A program made the translations under genes and the position numbers. Positions 46,366 through 55,024 of a stretch of 57,706 nt of DNA are shown piece after piece. Within the stretch, counting starts at the first letter, position 1. Each line of letters begins with the position of its first letter. Origin of the DNA: Nocardia beijingensis NBRC 16342 (GTDB taxonomy: Bacteria > Actinomycetota > Actinomycetes > Mycobacteriales > Mycobacteriaceae); NCBI RefSeq assembly GCF_001612785.1, contig NZ_BDBC01000033.1, positions 1 through 57,706 of the forward strand, read 5' to 3'. The notes below the pieces were generated by a model. It did no database searches. It worked only from the letters and a program-made list of their open reading frames with translations, and had not been told where the DNA came from.

Positions 46366-48006
46366 TCAGCTTCGGCTGAGAAGGTTGTGCTTACGCACCT
46401 CGGGCAGGGACAGCGTCTTGTAACCGACCTCGTCGAACAGCACTGTGAGGCGGTCGGCTTCGGTGGACATCACGATGCCCCCGCCCCAATCCCGATGCCG
46501 GACAGAACTGTCCACCGGGAACTCGGCGGCGCCCGGTACCCGTTCGGTGGCGGTTCCGGCATCGCACGTGTCGCAGTTGCCGCACGGGTCGAGGAGTTGC
46601 TCCCCGAAGTAGCCGAGCAGGTGCTGTCGCCGACAGCCGGTGGTCTCGGCGTAGCCACGCATCATTTCGATGCGCGAGGCGGTCAGTTCTTCGTAGGCCT
46701 GCGCGGCCTCGGCTGCCTGTTCGACCGCACGGTCGGGTGCGCGTCCTCGATCGGCCCGGATCCGGCCGGTCTCGGTGGTCGTGATCGCGCCGACCTGCTC
46801 GAGCAGGTTGATCGCCCGCGTGCGGCGAGCGGGGGCGGCGTCGACTTCCAGCTGGGACGGCCGGACCGGATGGTCGTACCGATACAGGGCATGGGCGACT
46901 TCGGCGATGGTGTCCTCGGGGACTCTGCTCGCGGTGAGGAACTTCTGCAGGCTCAGATCCTCGGGGCGATAGCACAGGATGACCTCGGCGGACTCGCCGT
47001 CCCGCCCGGCTCGGCCGATCTGCTGGTAGTAGGAGTCCAGCGAATCCGGAGCCGACGCGTGGACGACGAAGCGGACGTCGGGCTTATCGATACCCATGCC
47101 GAAGGCCGAGGTGGCCACGACCACATCGGTGTCCCCGGCGAGGAAGTCCTGATGCACCTCGTCGCGGATCGTGGCCTTCATCCCCGCGTGGTAGGCCGCC
47201 GCCCGGATGCCCGACCGCGCCAATTCCCCGGCGTAGAACTCGCTGTCCTTGCGGCTTGCCACATAGACGAGTCCGTTCCCAGCCGCTCCGTCGGCAGCCA
47301 GTGTTCGGACGCGAGCGATGACGGCACCGCGCTTGTCGGTGTCACTGGTGAAGCGGTCGACAGCCAGGTGCAGGTTCGGTCGATCGAAACTGGCGACGAC
47401 TTCACGGTGGTCGCGCATGCCGAGCCGAGTCACGATGTCGCGCCGGACCGGTGGTGCGGCGGTCGCCGTCAACGCGACCACCGTGGGATGCCGGAGCCGC
47501 TCGACCACCGGAGCCAGTCGCAGGTAGTCCGGCCGGAAGTCGTGCCCCCATCCCGAAACGCAGTGCGCCTCGTCCACCACGAACAGCGAAACGCGCAGCG
47601 CGGCAAGCTCATCGACCAGATCGTCGTTGGCCAGCTGCTCCGGCGAGAGGAAGATGTACTCGGCGTCGCCGCGGCGTAGCGCGTCCCATGCCGCTCGGCG
47701 CTCGCCGGTGCGCTGGGTGGAGTTCAGCGCGACCGCATCCGCCGCGCGGCTGCCCTCGATGCCATCGATCTGATCGTTCTGCAACGCGATGAGCGGAGAA
47801 ACCACCACGGTCGGACCGTCCAGCAGCAAGGCGGGCACCTGATAGATCGCCGACTTACCCGCGCCGGTCGGCAGCACCACCAGCACGTCCCTTCCTGCCA
47901 TCACCTGCTCCATGGCCCGCAGTTGCTCGTCGTGCAGGTGCGCCAGGCCGAACTTCTCCGCGGCCACGCCCCGCAGGCGGCTCTCGTAATCGGACGAGCT
48001 TGTCAC
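46366..48006 (-). CDS. recQ: RecQ-family ATP-dependent DNA helicase
   Basis: A 546-aa superfamily 2, 3'-5' helicase of the RecQ family for recombination and replication repair. Walker A PTGAGKS (46-52), DEAH box at 145-148, QIGRAGRDGE motif VI. The C-terminal zinc-binding part has CGNCDTC plus an upstream Cys, and a short wing domain with a conserved GGGIV loop ends the protein. There is no HRDC domain, as in many short actinobacterial RecQ proteins. The GTG at 48006 gives the usual N-terminus; the open frame extends far upstream but overlaps the divergent DUF1360 gene. Confidence 0.92.
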   Translation of the reverse strand: MTSSSDYESRLRGVAAEKFGLAHLHDEQLRAMEQVMAGRDVLVVLPTGAGKSAIYQVPALLLDGPTVVVSPLIALQNDQIDGIEGSRAADAVALNSTQRTGERRAAWDALRRGDAEYIFLSPEQLANDDLVDELAALRVSLFVVDEAHCVSGWGHDFRPDYLRLAPVVERLRHPTVVALTATAAPPVRRDIVTRLGMRDHREVVASFDRPNLHLAVDRFTSDTDKRGAVIARVRTLAADGAAGNGLVYVASRKDSEFYAGELARSGIRAAAYHAGMKATIRDEVHQDFLAGDTDVVVATSAFGMGIDKPDVRFVVHASAPDSLDSYYQQIGRAGRDGESAEVILCYRPEDLSLQKFLTASRVPEDTIAEVAHALYRYDHPVRPSQLEVDAAPARRTRAINLLEQVGAITTTETGRIRADRGRAPDRAVEQAAEAAQAYEELTASRIEMMRGYAETTGCRRQHLLGYFGEQLLDPCGNCDTCDAGTATERVPGAAEFPVDSSVRHRDWGGGIVMSTEADRLTVLFDEVGYKTLSLPEVRKHNLLSRS

Positions 48007-48198
48007 CGGCTGGGCATACCACCACCGGTCCGGCGGAAACGCCGACCGGCTCGCGGTGAACCGCGGTGCGGGCGCTGCACCGTCACACCGGGGCAGTCCT
48101 CGTCGGCCATCGGACGGCACATCTTCGATAGCGGCATCGAGCCGGGCAGCGATATCGCGCCTCCGTGTGGGATCCACCTGCTCGGGTACGCAGGCCAC

Positions 48199-48690
48199 AT
48201 GAGTGAAGCCGAACGCGGAGCTGCCGAGAACCACCGCTCGCTGAGCGGATACCTCGCCACGATGGTGATGTTCGGGCTTACCGTGGCCGCGGCCGCTGTG
48301 CTCGGCAGACTGACCCGCCGGCAACTGCCGCGGGCGATGAGCGTGCAAGATCTCGTAGTCACGGCGTTGGCGGCGCACAAACTGTCCCGGACCGTGACCA
48401 AGGACGCGATCACCGCCCCGATCCGAGCCCCGTTCACGCGGCCGACCGGCGACGGCGGCCCCGGCGAGGTCATGGAACAACCAGCGGCCGACGACGGTCT
48501 GGCACACAGCATCGGAGAGTTGCTCACCTGCCCGTTCTGCCTCGATGTCTGGGTGATCACCGGATTCACCCTCGGGCAGGTGTTCGTGCCGCGCACCACC
48601 CGCGTGGTCGCCGACGCTCTGGCCGCGTTGACCGGTGCGGATTTTCTCCACCTCGCCTACGCCAGCGCCCAGCGGATCGCGCAGAAATAG
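48199..48690 (+). CDS. DUF1360 membrane protein
   Basis: A 163-aa membrane protein of the DUF1360 family. Helices at about 18-38, 52-66, 112-130 and 138-158; the family signature ELLTCPFCLDVWV, with two Cys, is at about 106-118. Function is unknown; relatives are common in spore-formers and actinobacteria. The ATG at 48199 has only a weak ribosome site. It is divergent from recQ and convergent with rox, with 5 bp between the stop codons. Confidence 0.75.
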   Translation: MSEAERGAAENHRSLSGYLATMVMFGLTVAAAAVLGRLTRRQLPRAMSVQDLVVTALAAHKLSRTVTKDAITAPIRAPFTRPTGDGGPGEVMEQPAADDGLAHSIGELLTCPFCLDVWVITGFTLGQVFVPRTTRVVADALAALTGADFLHLAYASAQRIAQK

Positions 48691-48695
48691 CGTGG

Positions 48696-50123
48696 CTACA
48701 CCGGCCGGCCGAACCAGCGCGGCAGGTGTTCGAGCAGGTCCTGTTGCTCGTCGCCGACCCAGGCGACGTGGCCGTCGGGGCGCAGCAGGACGGCGGGCGC
48801 GTCGAGTTCCGCGCTGGTGTCGACGACGTGGTCGATTCGATCCGCCCACCCGGCTACCGACAGCAGGCCGGTCTGATCGAGGAGCAGGCCGCGGCCCTCG
48901 TGCATCAGTTCGTAGAGGCGGCGGCCGTGTCGCAATCGCACGTCGCGCAGCCGACGGCCGAGCAGCTCGTGGCCCGCGCCGAAGTCGTAGCGGATGCCGA
49001 TCGCGATGATCTTCTCGATCAGATAGCGATTCACCTCCTCGAAATCCATCAGTTCCGACAGCAACCGGCGCACCGCCTGCGCACCCGGTTCGGTGGACAT
49101 CAGCTCGGCCTGCGCGCGGGTGTTGTCGAGGACGTCGGCGGCCACCGGCCGTCGTTCGCTCTCATAACTGTCCAGCAACCCCTCCGGCGCCCAGCCGCCG
49201 ATTTCGGCGGCCAGTTTCCAGCCGAGATTGAACGCGTCCTGCACGCCCAGGTTGAGCCCCTGCCCGCCCATCGGCGGGTGAACGTGCGCCGCGTCGCCCG
49301 CCAGCAGCACCCGCCCGACGCGATAGCGCTCGGCCAAGCGGGTGGCGTCGCCGAAGCGGGACAGCCACCGCGGCGAGTGCACGCCGAAGTCGGTGCCCGC
49401 GAACACCCGGAGCTGCCGCGCGAACTCCTCGAGCGTCGGCGTGACCGCACGGTCTTCGACCACCTCGGCGGCGGGTACGACGACGCGATACACCCCGTCG
49501 CCGAGCGGGCCGAGCCCGAATCGCAGCTCGGTCTTGCGGATCTCGGCGACGGTGGCCGCGATCGTATCCGGATCCTCGGTCGCCTCCATTTCGCCCAGCA
49601 GGGTGTCGCGCCGGGACGGCTCGCCGGGGAAATCGATGCCGAGCAGTTTGCGCACCGTGCTGCGGCCGCCGTCGCAGCCGACGAGGTACCGCGCGCGCAA
49701 CCGTGTCCCGTCGGCCAGTGCGACGGTGACCCCGTCCTCGTCCTGACTCAGCCCGGTCACCTCGCCGCCGCGCCGGATGTCAGCGCCGAGTTCGGCGGCG
49801 TGCTCGGCGAGCAGGCGATCGGTGCTGGTCTGCGGAATACCGAGAACGTAGGCGTGCGCGCTGTCCAGCCGTTCGGACGGCGGCTTGGCGATGCCGGCGA
49901 AGAAGCCCCCGAGCGGGTGCTTCCGGCCGAGCGCGAGAAACCGCTCCAGCAGACCGCGCTGATCCATCACCTCGATGCTGCGCACATGCAGGCCCAGGGA
50001 GCGAACATACTTGGGCGGCTCCGCCTCCTTTTCCAGGACCACCACACGCACACCGTGCAGGCGCAACTCGCCGGCCAGCATCAAGCCGGTCGGACCCGCG
50101 CCGGCAACGATCACATCGAACAT
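48696..50123 (-). CDS. rox: rifampicin monooxygenase
   Basis: A 475-aa class A flavin monooxygenase that hydroxylates the rifampicin naphthyl ring with FAD, NADPH and oxygen, leading to ring opening and resistance. N-terminal GAGPTGLMLAGEL (FAD), DG-type motif near GCDGGRSTVRKLLG, and GDAAHVHPPMGGQGLNLGVQ (second FAD motif). From memory of the family it is near-identical in layout to Nocardia farcinica Rox (about 473 aa), including ELMSTEPGAQAVRRLLSEL and the thioredoxin-like C-terminal domain. The start is the ATG at 50123. An inverted repeat lies 123 bp upstream. Confidence 0.9.
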   Translation of the reverse strand: MFDVIVAGAGPTGLMLAGELRLHGVRVVVLEKEAEPPKYVRSLGLHVRSIEVMDQRGLLERFLALGRKHPLGGFFAGIAKPPSERLDSAHAYVLGIPQTSTDRLLAEHAAELGADIRRGGEVTGLSQDEDGVTVALADGTRLRARYLVGCDGGRSTVRKLLGIDFPGEPSRRDTLLGEMEATEDPDTIAATVAEIRKTELRFGLGPLGDGVYRVVVPAAEVVEDRAVTPTLEEFARQLRVFAGTDFGVHSPRWLSRFGDATRLAERYRVGRVLLAGDAAHVHPPMGGQGLNLGVQDAFNLGWKLAAEIGGWAPEGLLDSYESERRPVAADVLDNTRAQAELMSTEPGAQAVRRLLSELMDFEEVNRYLIEKIIAIGIRYDFGAGHELLGRRLRDVRLRHGRRLYELMHEGRGLLLDQTGLLSVAGWADRIDHVVDTSAELDAPAVLLRPDGHVAWVGDEQQDLLEHLPRWFGRPV

Positions 50124-50713
50124 GAGCCACCCATCTGCCGAGAAATTCGCGTTTCGCCAGTCGCTCATGTGGTCCGCGCATACCGCGCGAACCACACATT
50201 TTCGCAGGTCCTGGCCTTCGGCCGAATATTCTGCGCCATGCACCCGGCCTTGCCGCAAGTCCCCCGGTGCGATATATGTTGAAAGGGAAGGGATCCCTCC
50301 CGGGCCGGGTTTATCTCGCCCGGCTCGGCCGCCATCCGACCTCCAGCCCGCCGCGAATTCTCTGGAGTTCCGCTTCGGCGCCACCGAAATACCGGGCCCT
50401 CGCCGCGCTGCCACAAGGCTTTACCGTCGTGTGCTCGGGCGCGGATCTCGGAAAGTTCGGTGGCGTAGCCACATTCGCTGTGCGCCCGAGACATCCATGG
50501 CGGACGGTTGCGCCGGTCGTCCGGCGGGTCGGGCCTGGCAGGAGCTGGCACCCACAGCCGCCTACCAGGCCCAACATTCCCAGTCTGGGCAAAACGCGCG
50601 TTCCGGCGGCCAGTGTTTGCGCACCTTTGCGCCCATCTGGGGTTACCACCGGATGATCGGTCCGGCACGGTCAAGGTGTCGGACCGGGACCTTGCTTCCC
50701 CCGAGAAGTCCGG
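50124..50713. other. intergenic region upstream of rox
   Basis: 590 bp with short open frames in several phases but none with a start and ribosome site I would accept. It contains the inverted repeat at 50246-50262 and a leftward AT-rich box (50226-50233) that may be part of the rox promoter. Confidence 0.45.
50246..50262 (-). promoter_or_regulatory. inverted repeat in the rox control region
   Basis: GGCCTTGCCGCAAGTCC is symmetric apart from one pair (CTTGC/GCAAG core). A rifamycin-associated element, an inverted repeat shared by rifamycin-inactivation genes, is known in actinobacteria; this may be its counterpart, but I cannot confirm the consensus from memory. Confidence 0.4.
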
Positions 50714-50938
50714 TCACTCATAAGGTTCGACGCCCAAGACGTACTCGAGGTATCCCACCCGATCGGCTACCTCGGGTTCGGCGGCGATGACGACGCGGTC
50801 GGCGCCACAGAGCCGGACGACCTCGGCGTCGCTGTCGGCCAGCCAGTCGAAGAACTGCTCCCGGCCCCCGCGCGGCGTCACCCCGTCGTCGAGGAGGAGC
50901 GGATCGAGACGGACCAGATAGGTACGCGGCGCAGCCAT
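50714..50938 (-). CDS. small hypothetical protein (74 aa)
   Basis: A 74-aa acidic protein, probably a ferredoxin-like alpha/beta fold (RTYLVRLDPLLL strand, helix REQFFDWLADS, strand DRVVIAAEP, helix ADRVGYLEYVLGV). Not recognised. The start is well supported: ATG at 50938 with AGGAGGAGG immediately upstream. It lies between the beta-trefoil gene and rox, all leftward. Confidence 0.65.
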   Translation of the reverse strand: MAAPRTYLVRLDPLLLDDGVTPRGGREQFFDWLADSDAEVVRLCGADRVVIAAEPEVADRVGYLEYVLGVEPYE

Positions 50939-51112
50939 GACCTCCTCCTTTCCGGTACCTCGGCGCGTTCGGCGATCGGCGCCGGAGCGACGCGCCCTCC
51001 AGGATCGTCGCGTTGTCCAGCCGATACCCGACCATCTGGCCTATACACCCGGCGCGCCGCACTTTCTTGCTTGTGGAACCCCGCCGTGCCCCGTTCGTCA
51101 TGAGGTACGCGA

Positions 51113-51556
51113 TCAGGCGCGCTGGAACTGCCATCGCTGGGTACTGCTCGCAGGCGCGTACCGCGTCAGTCCGATCTGCTCGGCGTGCGAACCACTGTCG
51201 TCGCGTCCGGACAGCCCGAGAACGAAGTCGCAGGGAGGCCAGACCGCGATGCGATAGCGGTCGGCGTCGGCTTCGTCGGTGACGATCTGCCACCCCATCG
51301 GCGTCCCGCTGCACTCGACATGGGTTCCCTCGCTCACCAACCCGTCGCCGAGTCCCAGCCGGGTGCCGGTGCGACCATTGGTGATGTACCAGATCTCTTC
51401 GCCGAACTCCGGCGCGCTCGACAGCAGCCAATGCTGCCAGCCGTCCTCGACGCTCCGCTCCCCCACGACTCTGACCTGGTCAGCGCTTTCGAGTGCCAGC
51501 ACGCACCCGGTGCCTGCGTTGACGATCCGATAGACACCCTCGCCCAGCTCAGTCAT
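51113..51556 (-). CDS. ricin-type beta-trefoil (RICIN-like) protein
   Basis: A 147-aa protein with three similar beta-rich units (about 5-50, 51-98, 99-147) and QxW-like motifs (WQHWLLS, GWQIV, QRWQF), as in ricin B lectins. No signal peptide, so it seems cytoplasmic or released by another route. It may bind sugars or other ligands. The ATG at 51556 has GAGGA 9 nt upstream. It lies upstream of the 74-aa gene on the same strand (174-bp gap). Confidence 0.65.
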   Translation of the reverse strand: MTELGEGVYRIVNAGTGCVLALESADQVRVVGERSVEDGWQHWLLSSAPEFGEEIWYITNGRTGTRLGLGDGLVSEGTHVECSGTPMGWQIVTDEADADRYRIAVWPPCDFVLGLSGRDDSGSHAEQIGLTRYAPASSTQRWQFQRA

Positions 51557-51879
51557 GATCTGTCGTCCTCACCGTCCGCGGAAGTCCGACGCCCGGGGCC
51601 TGCGCGGAGACCAGGCGCGGGCGTCTCGCCATCGCCGAAGTACCCACCCGCCGACCGGTCAATCCGTCCTCGCCCCGTACCGTAAATAGGTATACGTCGG
51701 TGAAATCACCGATGCGGGGCCCGTACCTATCCGACGATGCTGAATGCGTGCCTCAGGCACAGGCCCGGACGGCGATGCTGTCATCCAGGCCCCGCCCTCG
51801 ACAACGACGTCGGTAGGCCGACAAGGAGGTCGGCCGCGCAGGCGGATTCCGCGCCCCTACCAGCGAGAATGTCGTTCAC
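51557..51879. other. divergent intergenic region with nested palindromes
   Basis: 323 bp between the beta-trefoil gene and a small rightward gene. Its main feature is the nested inverted repeat at 51686-51730, in a locally AT-rich stretch that could hold a promoter. Confidence 0.5.
51686..51730. promoter_or_regulatory. nested inverted repeats
   Basis: TCGGTGA-AA-TCACCGA (51697-51712) is a perfect 16-bp palindrome. It is flanked by ATAGGTA (51686-51692) and TACCTAT (51724-51730), which are themselves perfect inverted partners. Probably an operator for a regulator outside the window. Confidence 0.5.
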
Positions 51880-52116
51880 ATGCGCCAAAACCCACCCAGT
51901 ATGTTCGGCGTGGTCGCCGCGCTCGACGGCCGCAACATCCGAGCTCACCGCGCGGGCACGATCGAGGACTGCGCGCTCTGCACCACCGTGTCCATCCCGT
52001 CCGGCAGCTGCCCCGCCGGCCGCGCCGCCGCGCTCACGCACGCCGCGGCGCGTCCGTTGACCGCCGTCGAGATCCTCGAGCAACTCCATGCGTCGGGCTC
52101 CATGGCAGCCTGGTAG
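51880..52116 (+). CDS. small hypothetical protein (78 aa)
   Basis: A 78-aa frame with strongly G/C-rich third positions, better than the opposite-strand frame over the same DNA, so I take it as coding. It has five Cys in residues 31-45, a mid-section rich in Ala, and an amphipathic end (LTAVEILEQLHA). No family recognised. The start may be the second ATG, 7 codons in. Its TAG directly abuts the TAG of the convergent serine hydrolase gene. Confidence 0.45.
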   Translation: MRQNPPSMFGVVAALDGRNIRAHRAGTIEDCALCTTVSIPSGSCPAGRAAALTHAAARPLTAVEILEQLHASGSMAAW

Positions 52117-53010
52117 CTAGGGCAAAGGCAGCCGAAGTTCGGTGACGGCGATGCGGGCGGTCTCGGCGATAGCGGCGTCCACGGCGGGGAGATGCGGGTC
52201 CGCGCGGGCCGCGCGGGTGAATACGGCGACCGCGACGGGGTGTTCGCCAGGAAATTCGACCACCGCCACCTCGTTGCGAATGACCCCGATGGTTCCGGTT
52301 TTGCCCGCGATCGACACGTTGCGGTGGGGAAATCCTGCCGCGACGCGATGCGGCCACACCTGCAGGCGCATCACGGCGCGGACGAAGCCGGTCTGCTCCG
52401 CGGACAGCACCGTGCCGTTCCACAGCGCGCGCAGCAGCCGGGTCATCTCCTCCGGCGTCGTCGCGCTGGTGTAGGACGGGTCGTACGCGGACACCGACCA
52501 TGCGTCGTCGTTGCGCGCGAGCACCGCGAACGCCTCCGCGGTGCTGTGGGTGTCGGTGTCGCGGACGAGGCTGCGATGCAGGTCGGCGGTGCCGCCCACG
52601 ATGCGGGTCCGCTCGAGGCCGAGATCGTCCAGCAGGCTCTCGACGGCCCCGAGTCCGGTCGCGCCCAGCAGGACATCCGCCGCGGCGTTGTCGGAGACGG
52701 TCATCATGGACGTCGCCAGGTCGCGCAGGCTCATGGTCACCGGATCGCGCAGGACGGCGATGCCGGTCGGCCCGGGGGTGCAGTCGGACGGGACCACCGT
52801 CAGCCGCGTAGCGGGATCGATGCGCCCGGCGTCGACATGGCGGCAGAACGCGACGAACAGCGGCAACTTGTACACCGACGCCAGCACGACCCGCTCGTCG
52901 CCGCCCACGGAGATCTCCGTCGCGGAGCCGTCGCACCGGCGGGCGTGCAGCCACCCGCTGCATCCGGCGTCGGCGAACACGGCGCGGATCCGGTCCTCGG
53001 CGGTGCTCAC
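52117..53010 (-). CDS. class A beta-lactamase-like serine hydrolase without signal peptide
   Basis: A 297-aa protein of the penicillin-binding / class A beta-lactamase fold. Active-site motifs are in order: SVYK (Ser45, Lys48), SDN (106-108) and KTGT (237-240). The omega-loop ExxLN needed for deacylation is not seen, and there is no export signal, so it is unlikely to be a normal periplasmic beta-lactamase; it could be a cytosolic esterase or D-amino-acid amidase. The GTG at 53010 overlaps the stop of the LysR gene (GTGA), so the two are translated together. Confidence 0.8.
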   Translation of the reverse strand: MSTAEDRIRAVFADAGCSGWLHARRCDGSATEISVGGDERVVLASVYKLPLFVAFCRHVDAGRIDPATRLTVVPSDCTPGPTGIAVLRDPVTMSLRDLATSMMTVSDNAAADVLLGATGLGAVESLLDDLGLERTRIVGGTADLHRSLVRDTDTHSTAEAFAVLARNDDAWSVSAYDPSYTSATTPEEMTRLLRALWNGTVLSAEQTGFVRAVMRLQVWPHRVAAGFPHRNVSIAGKTGTIGVIRNEVAVVEFPGEHPVAVAVFTRAARADPHLPAVDAAIAETARIAVTELRLPLP

Positions 53011-53882
53011 CGCAGACGCTCCCGGTAGAGCACCCGGTCGACCGCGTCGGCATGGGCATCGGCGCCGGGGCGGTGGACGACGCGGACACGAAGGGCGACC
53101 GCCTGCGGCGCGATGCGCAGCCACGTCACGCCGGGCGTGGGCGACGGAGCCGTGGCGGTGAGACCGAAACTCGTCCCGGCCGCCACCGCCGCGAACACGG
53201 TGCGGTCGTCGGGGGCGGGCACGGTCGGTACGTCCAGCCCGCGCTCGCGCAGCAGGTCCACGGCGGTGTCGAAGGCGGGCGGGTTGGCCGCGCGCGGCGG
53301 ACAAGCGAAGTTCAACCCCGCGAGCATGGGAAAGGTGGGGCGTTCGGCCACCGCGCTGCGGTGATCCGACGGCACCACGAGCCAGCGCGGCACCTTGACG
53401 ACCGGGCGCACCTCGACCCCGTCGACCAGAGCGGGATGCTCGATGACCGCGACATCGAACATTCCGGCGCGCACATCGGCGACCAGATCGACGCTCGTGC
53501 CCACCCTCGTCGACACCGCGGCGCCCGGCGCCACCACGGAGCGCAAGGCGCCGACGCATGCCGTGACCACCGGATCGGGCAGTGCCGCGATAGCCCCCCA
53601 GTGCACGGCGCCGTGCGCGTTCGCGATCCGGTGGGACTCGGCGAGCAGACGCTCGGCGTCGTCCACGAGTAGCCGGGCGCGCGGGAGCAGCTGCACACCG
53701 GCCGGGGTGAGCACGGCTCCTTGCCGGGTGCGGCGGATGAGGTCCACGCCGAGATGCCGTTCGAGCCGTCTGAGTCCCTGCGACAGCGGAGGCTGGGTCA
53801 TGTCCAGCGCGGCCGCTGCCCTGCCGAAGTGTCCTTCCTCCGCGACGGAAACGAAGAAACGAAGGTGGCGGATCAGGTCCAT
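53007..53882 (-). CDS. LysR-family transcriptional regulator
   Basis: A 291-aa LysR protein. N-terminal winged HTH (residues 1-60: FFVSVAEEGHFGRAAAALDM, then QPPLSQGLRRLE), followed by the two-lobed effector domain. The start is the ATG at 53882. It is coupled to the downstream serine hydrolase and divergent from a class A beta-lactamase 166 bp away, the arrangement of the AmpR-type regulators of beta-lactamase genes. Confidence 0.9.
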   Translation of the reverse strand: MDLIRHLRFFVSVAEEGHFGRAAAALDMTQPPLSQGLRRLERHLGVDLIRRTRQGAVLTPAGVQLLPRARLLVDDAERLLAESHRIANAHGAVHWGAIAALPDPVVTACVGALRSVVAPGAAVSTRVGTSVDLVADVRAGMFDVAVIEHPALVDGVEVRPVVKVPRWLVVPSDHRSAVAERPTFPMLAGLNFACPPRAANPPAFDTAVDLLRERGLDVPTVPAPDDRTVFAAVAAGTSFGLTATAPSPTPGVTWLRIAPQAVALRVRVVHRPGADAHADAVDRVLYRERLR

Positions 53883-53974
53883 GCGGTCATTGAACCAGCG
53901 GGTTGCCCGGCATCGGTCCGGCCGTGCACCCGTGTGGTCGGCACCGGGGCGGAAACAGCGAGCAAACCTGCGGC

Positions 53975-54013
53975 GATATCCAACTCGACTCGCCCACGCC
54001 GCGATCGGATATT
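53975..54013. promoter_or_regulatory. candidate LysR binding site
   Basis: GATATCCAA (53975-53983) and TCGGATATT (54005-54013) form an imperfect inverted repeat (7 of 9) with centres 30 bp apart, midway between the LysR and beta-lactamase starts. LysR proteins often bind two half-sites spread over such distances. Confidence 0.35.
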
Positions 54014-54048
54014 GGTGTCGGTGACCGTGTCGATGGTGTGGTGCGTCG

Positions 54049-54990
54049 GTGATCATTTCCACTTCCCGTCACCGTCACCGTCACCGTCACCCGCTCGGTC
54101 ACCGTCGAGTTCTCGCCGCTGTGGCGGTCTCAGCGCTGTCCCTCGTCACCCAAGCGTGCGGGTCGGACGCCGACGTGCCTGCCGCTTCGCAGACCACATC
54201 GGCGGCCGCGGCCACGTCGTTCACCGAGCTCGAATCCGAGCACGCTGCCCGGCTCGGTGTGTACGCGATCGACACCGGCTCCGGCCGCACTGTTGCCCAT
54301 CGAGACGCGGAGCGGTTCCCGATGGCATCCACCTTCAAAGGTCTCGCCTGCGGTGCGCTGCTTCGCGACCATCCACTGTCCACGGGCTACTTCGATCAGG
54401 TGATCCGCTATTCCCGCTCCGAGCTGGTCGCGAATTCGCCGGTGACCGAGAAGCACGCCGACACCGGCATGACCGTTGCCGAGCTGTGCGACGCGGCGAT
54501 CACCGTGTCCGACAACACTGCGGGCAACCAGGTGCTGAAACTTCTCGGCGGGCCGGAGGGTTTCACCGCGTTCCTGCGGTCCATCGGCGACACCACATCG
54601 CGCCTGGACCGCTGGGAGACCGAGCTCAACAGCGCCGTTCCCGGCGACGAGCGCGACACGACCACACCGGCCGCACTGGCCGCCGACTACCGCGGTCTCG
54701 TCGTCGGCGACATTCTCGCCGAACCCGAACGGGCGCAATTGAAATCGTGGCTCATCGCCAGCAAGACCGGCGCCGACCGGATTCGCGCCGCGCTGCCCGC
54801 CGGGTGGGCCGTGGGCAACAAGACCGGCAGCCCCGCCTACGGCGGCGCCCTCGATGTCGCTGTCGTCTGGCCACCGGGGCGCGATCCCTTCGTCATCGCG
54901 GTGCTGTCCACGAAAGCCGAGCAGAACGCCGAAGCGGACGGTCCTCTTGTCGCCGGGGCCGCTCGGGCCGCCGTCGCGGCGCTGGGGTGA
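54049..54990 (+). CDS. bla: class A beta-lactamase (FAR/AST type)
   Basis: A 313-aa exported serine beta-lactamase that hydrolyses penicillins and related drugs. Motifs: STFK (Ser94, Lys97), SDN (154-156), RWETELN with the deacylating Glu190, and KTG (258-260). The signal peptide (1-37) has an unusual n-region made of Arg-His repeats and ends in TQACGS; Cys37 may be lipid-modified, although the -3 residue is not canonical. It resembles the chromosomal enzymes of Nocardia. The GTG at 54049 lacks a good ribosome site. It is divergent from a LysR gene. Confidence 0.93.
   Translation: MIISTSRHRHRHRHPLGHRRVLAAVAVSALSLVTQACGSDADVPAASQTTSAAAATSFTELESEHAARLGVYAIDTGSGRTVAHRDAERFPMASTFKGLACGALLRDHPLSTGYFDQVIRYSRSELVANSPVTEKHADTGMTVAELCDAAITVSDNTAGNQVLKLLGGPEGFTAFLRSIGDTTSRLDRWETELNSAVPGDERDTTTPAALAADYRGLVVGDILAEPERAQLKSWLIASKTGADRIRAALPAGWAVGNKTGSPAYGGALDVAVVWPPGRDPFVIAVLSTKAEQNAEADGPLVAGAARAAVAALG
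54067..54090 (+). repeat. four tandem 6-bp repeats in the beta-lactamase signal region
   Basis: CGTCAC is repeated four times in frame, encoding Arg-His pairs in the basic n-region of the signal peptide; a fifth, diverged copy follows at about 54098. Copy-number change would keep the frame but alter signal charge. Confidence 0.8.
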
Positions 54991-55024
54991 CTCGGGCGCG
55001 CACCGCCCTCGGGCGGGGGTGCGA

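Noticed and set aside
51781..52089. Leftward 102-codon frame opposite the 78-aa gene
   Set aside because: Third-position GC is much lower than in the rightward frame over the same DNA.
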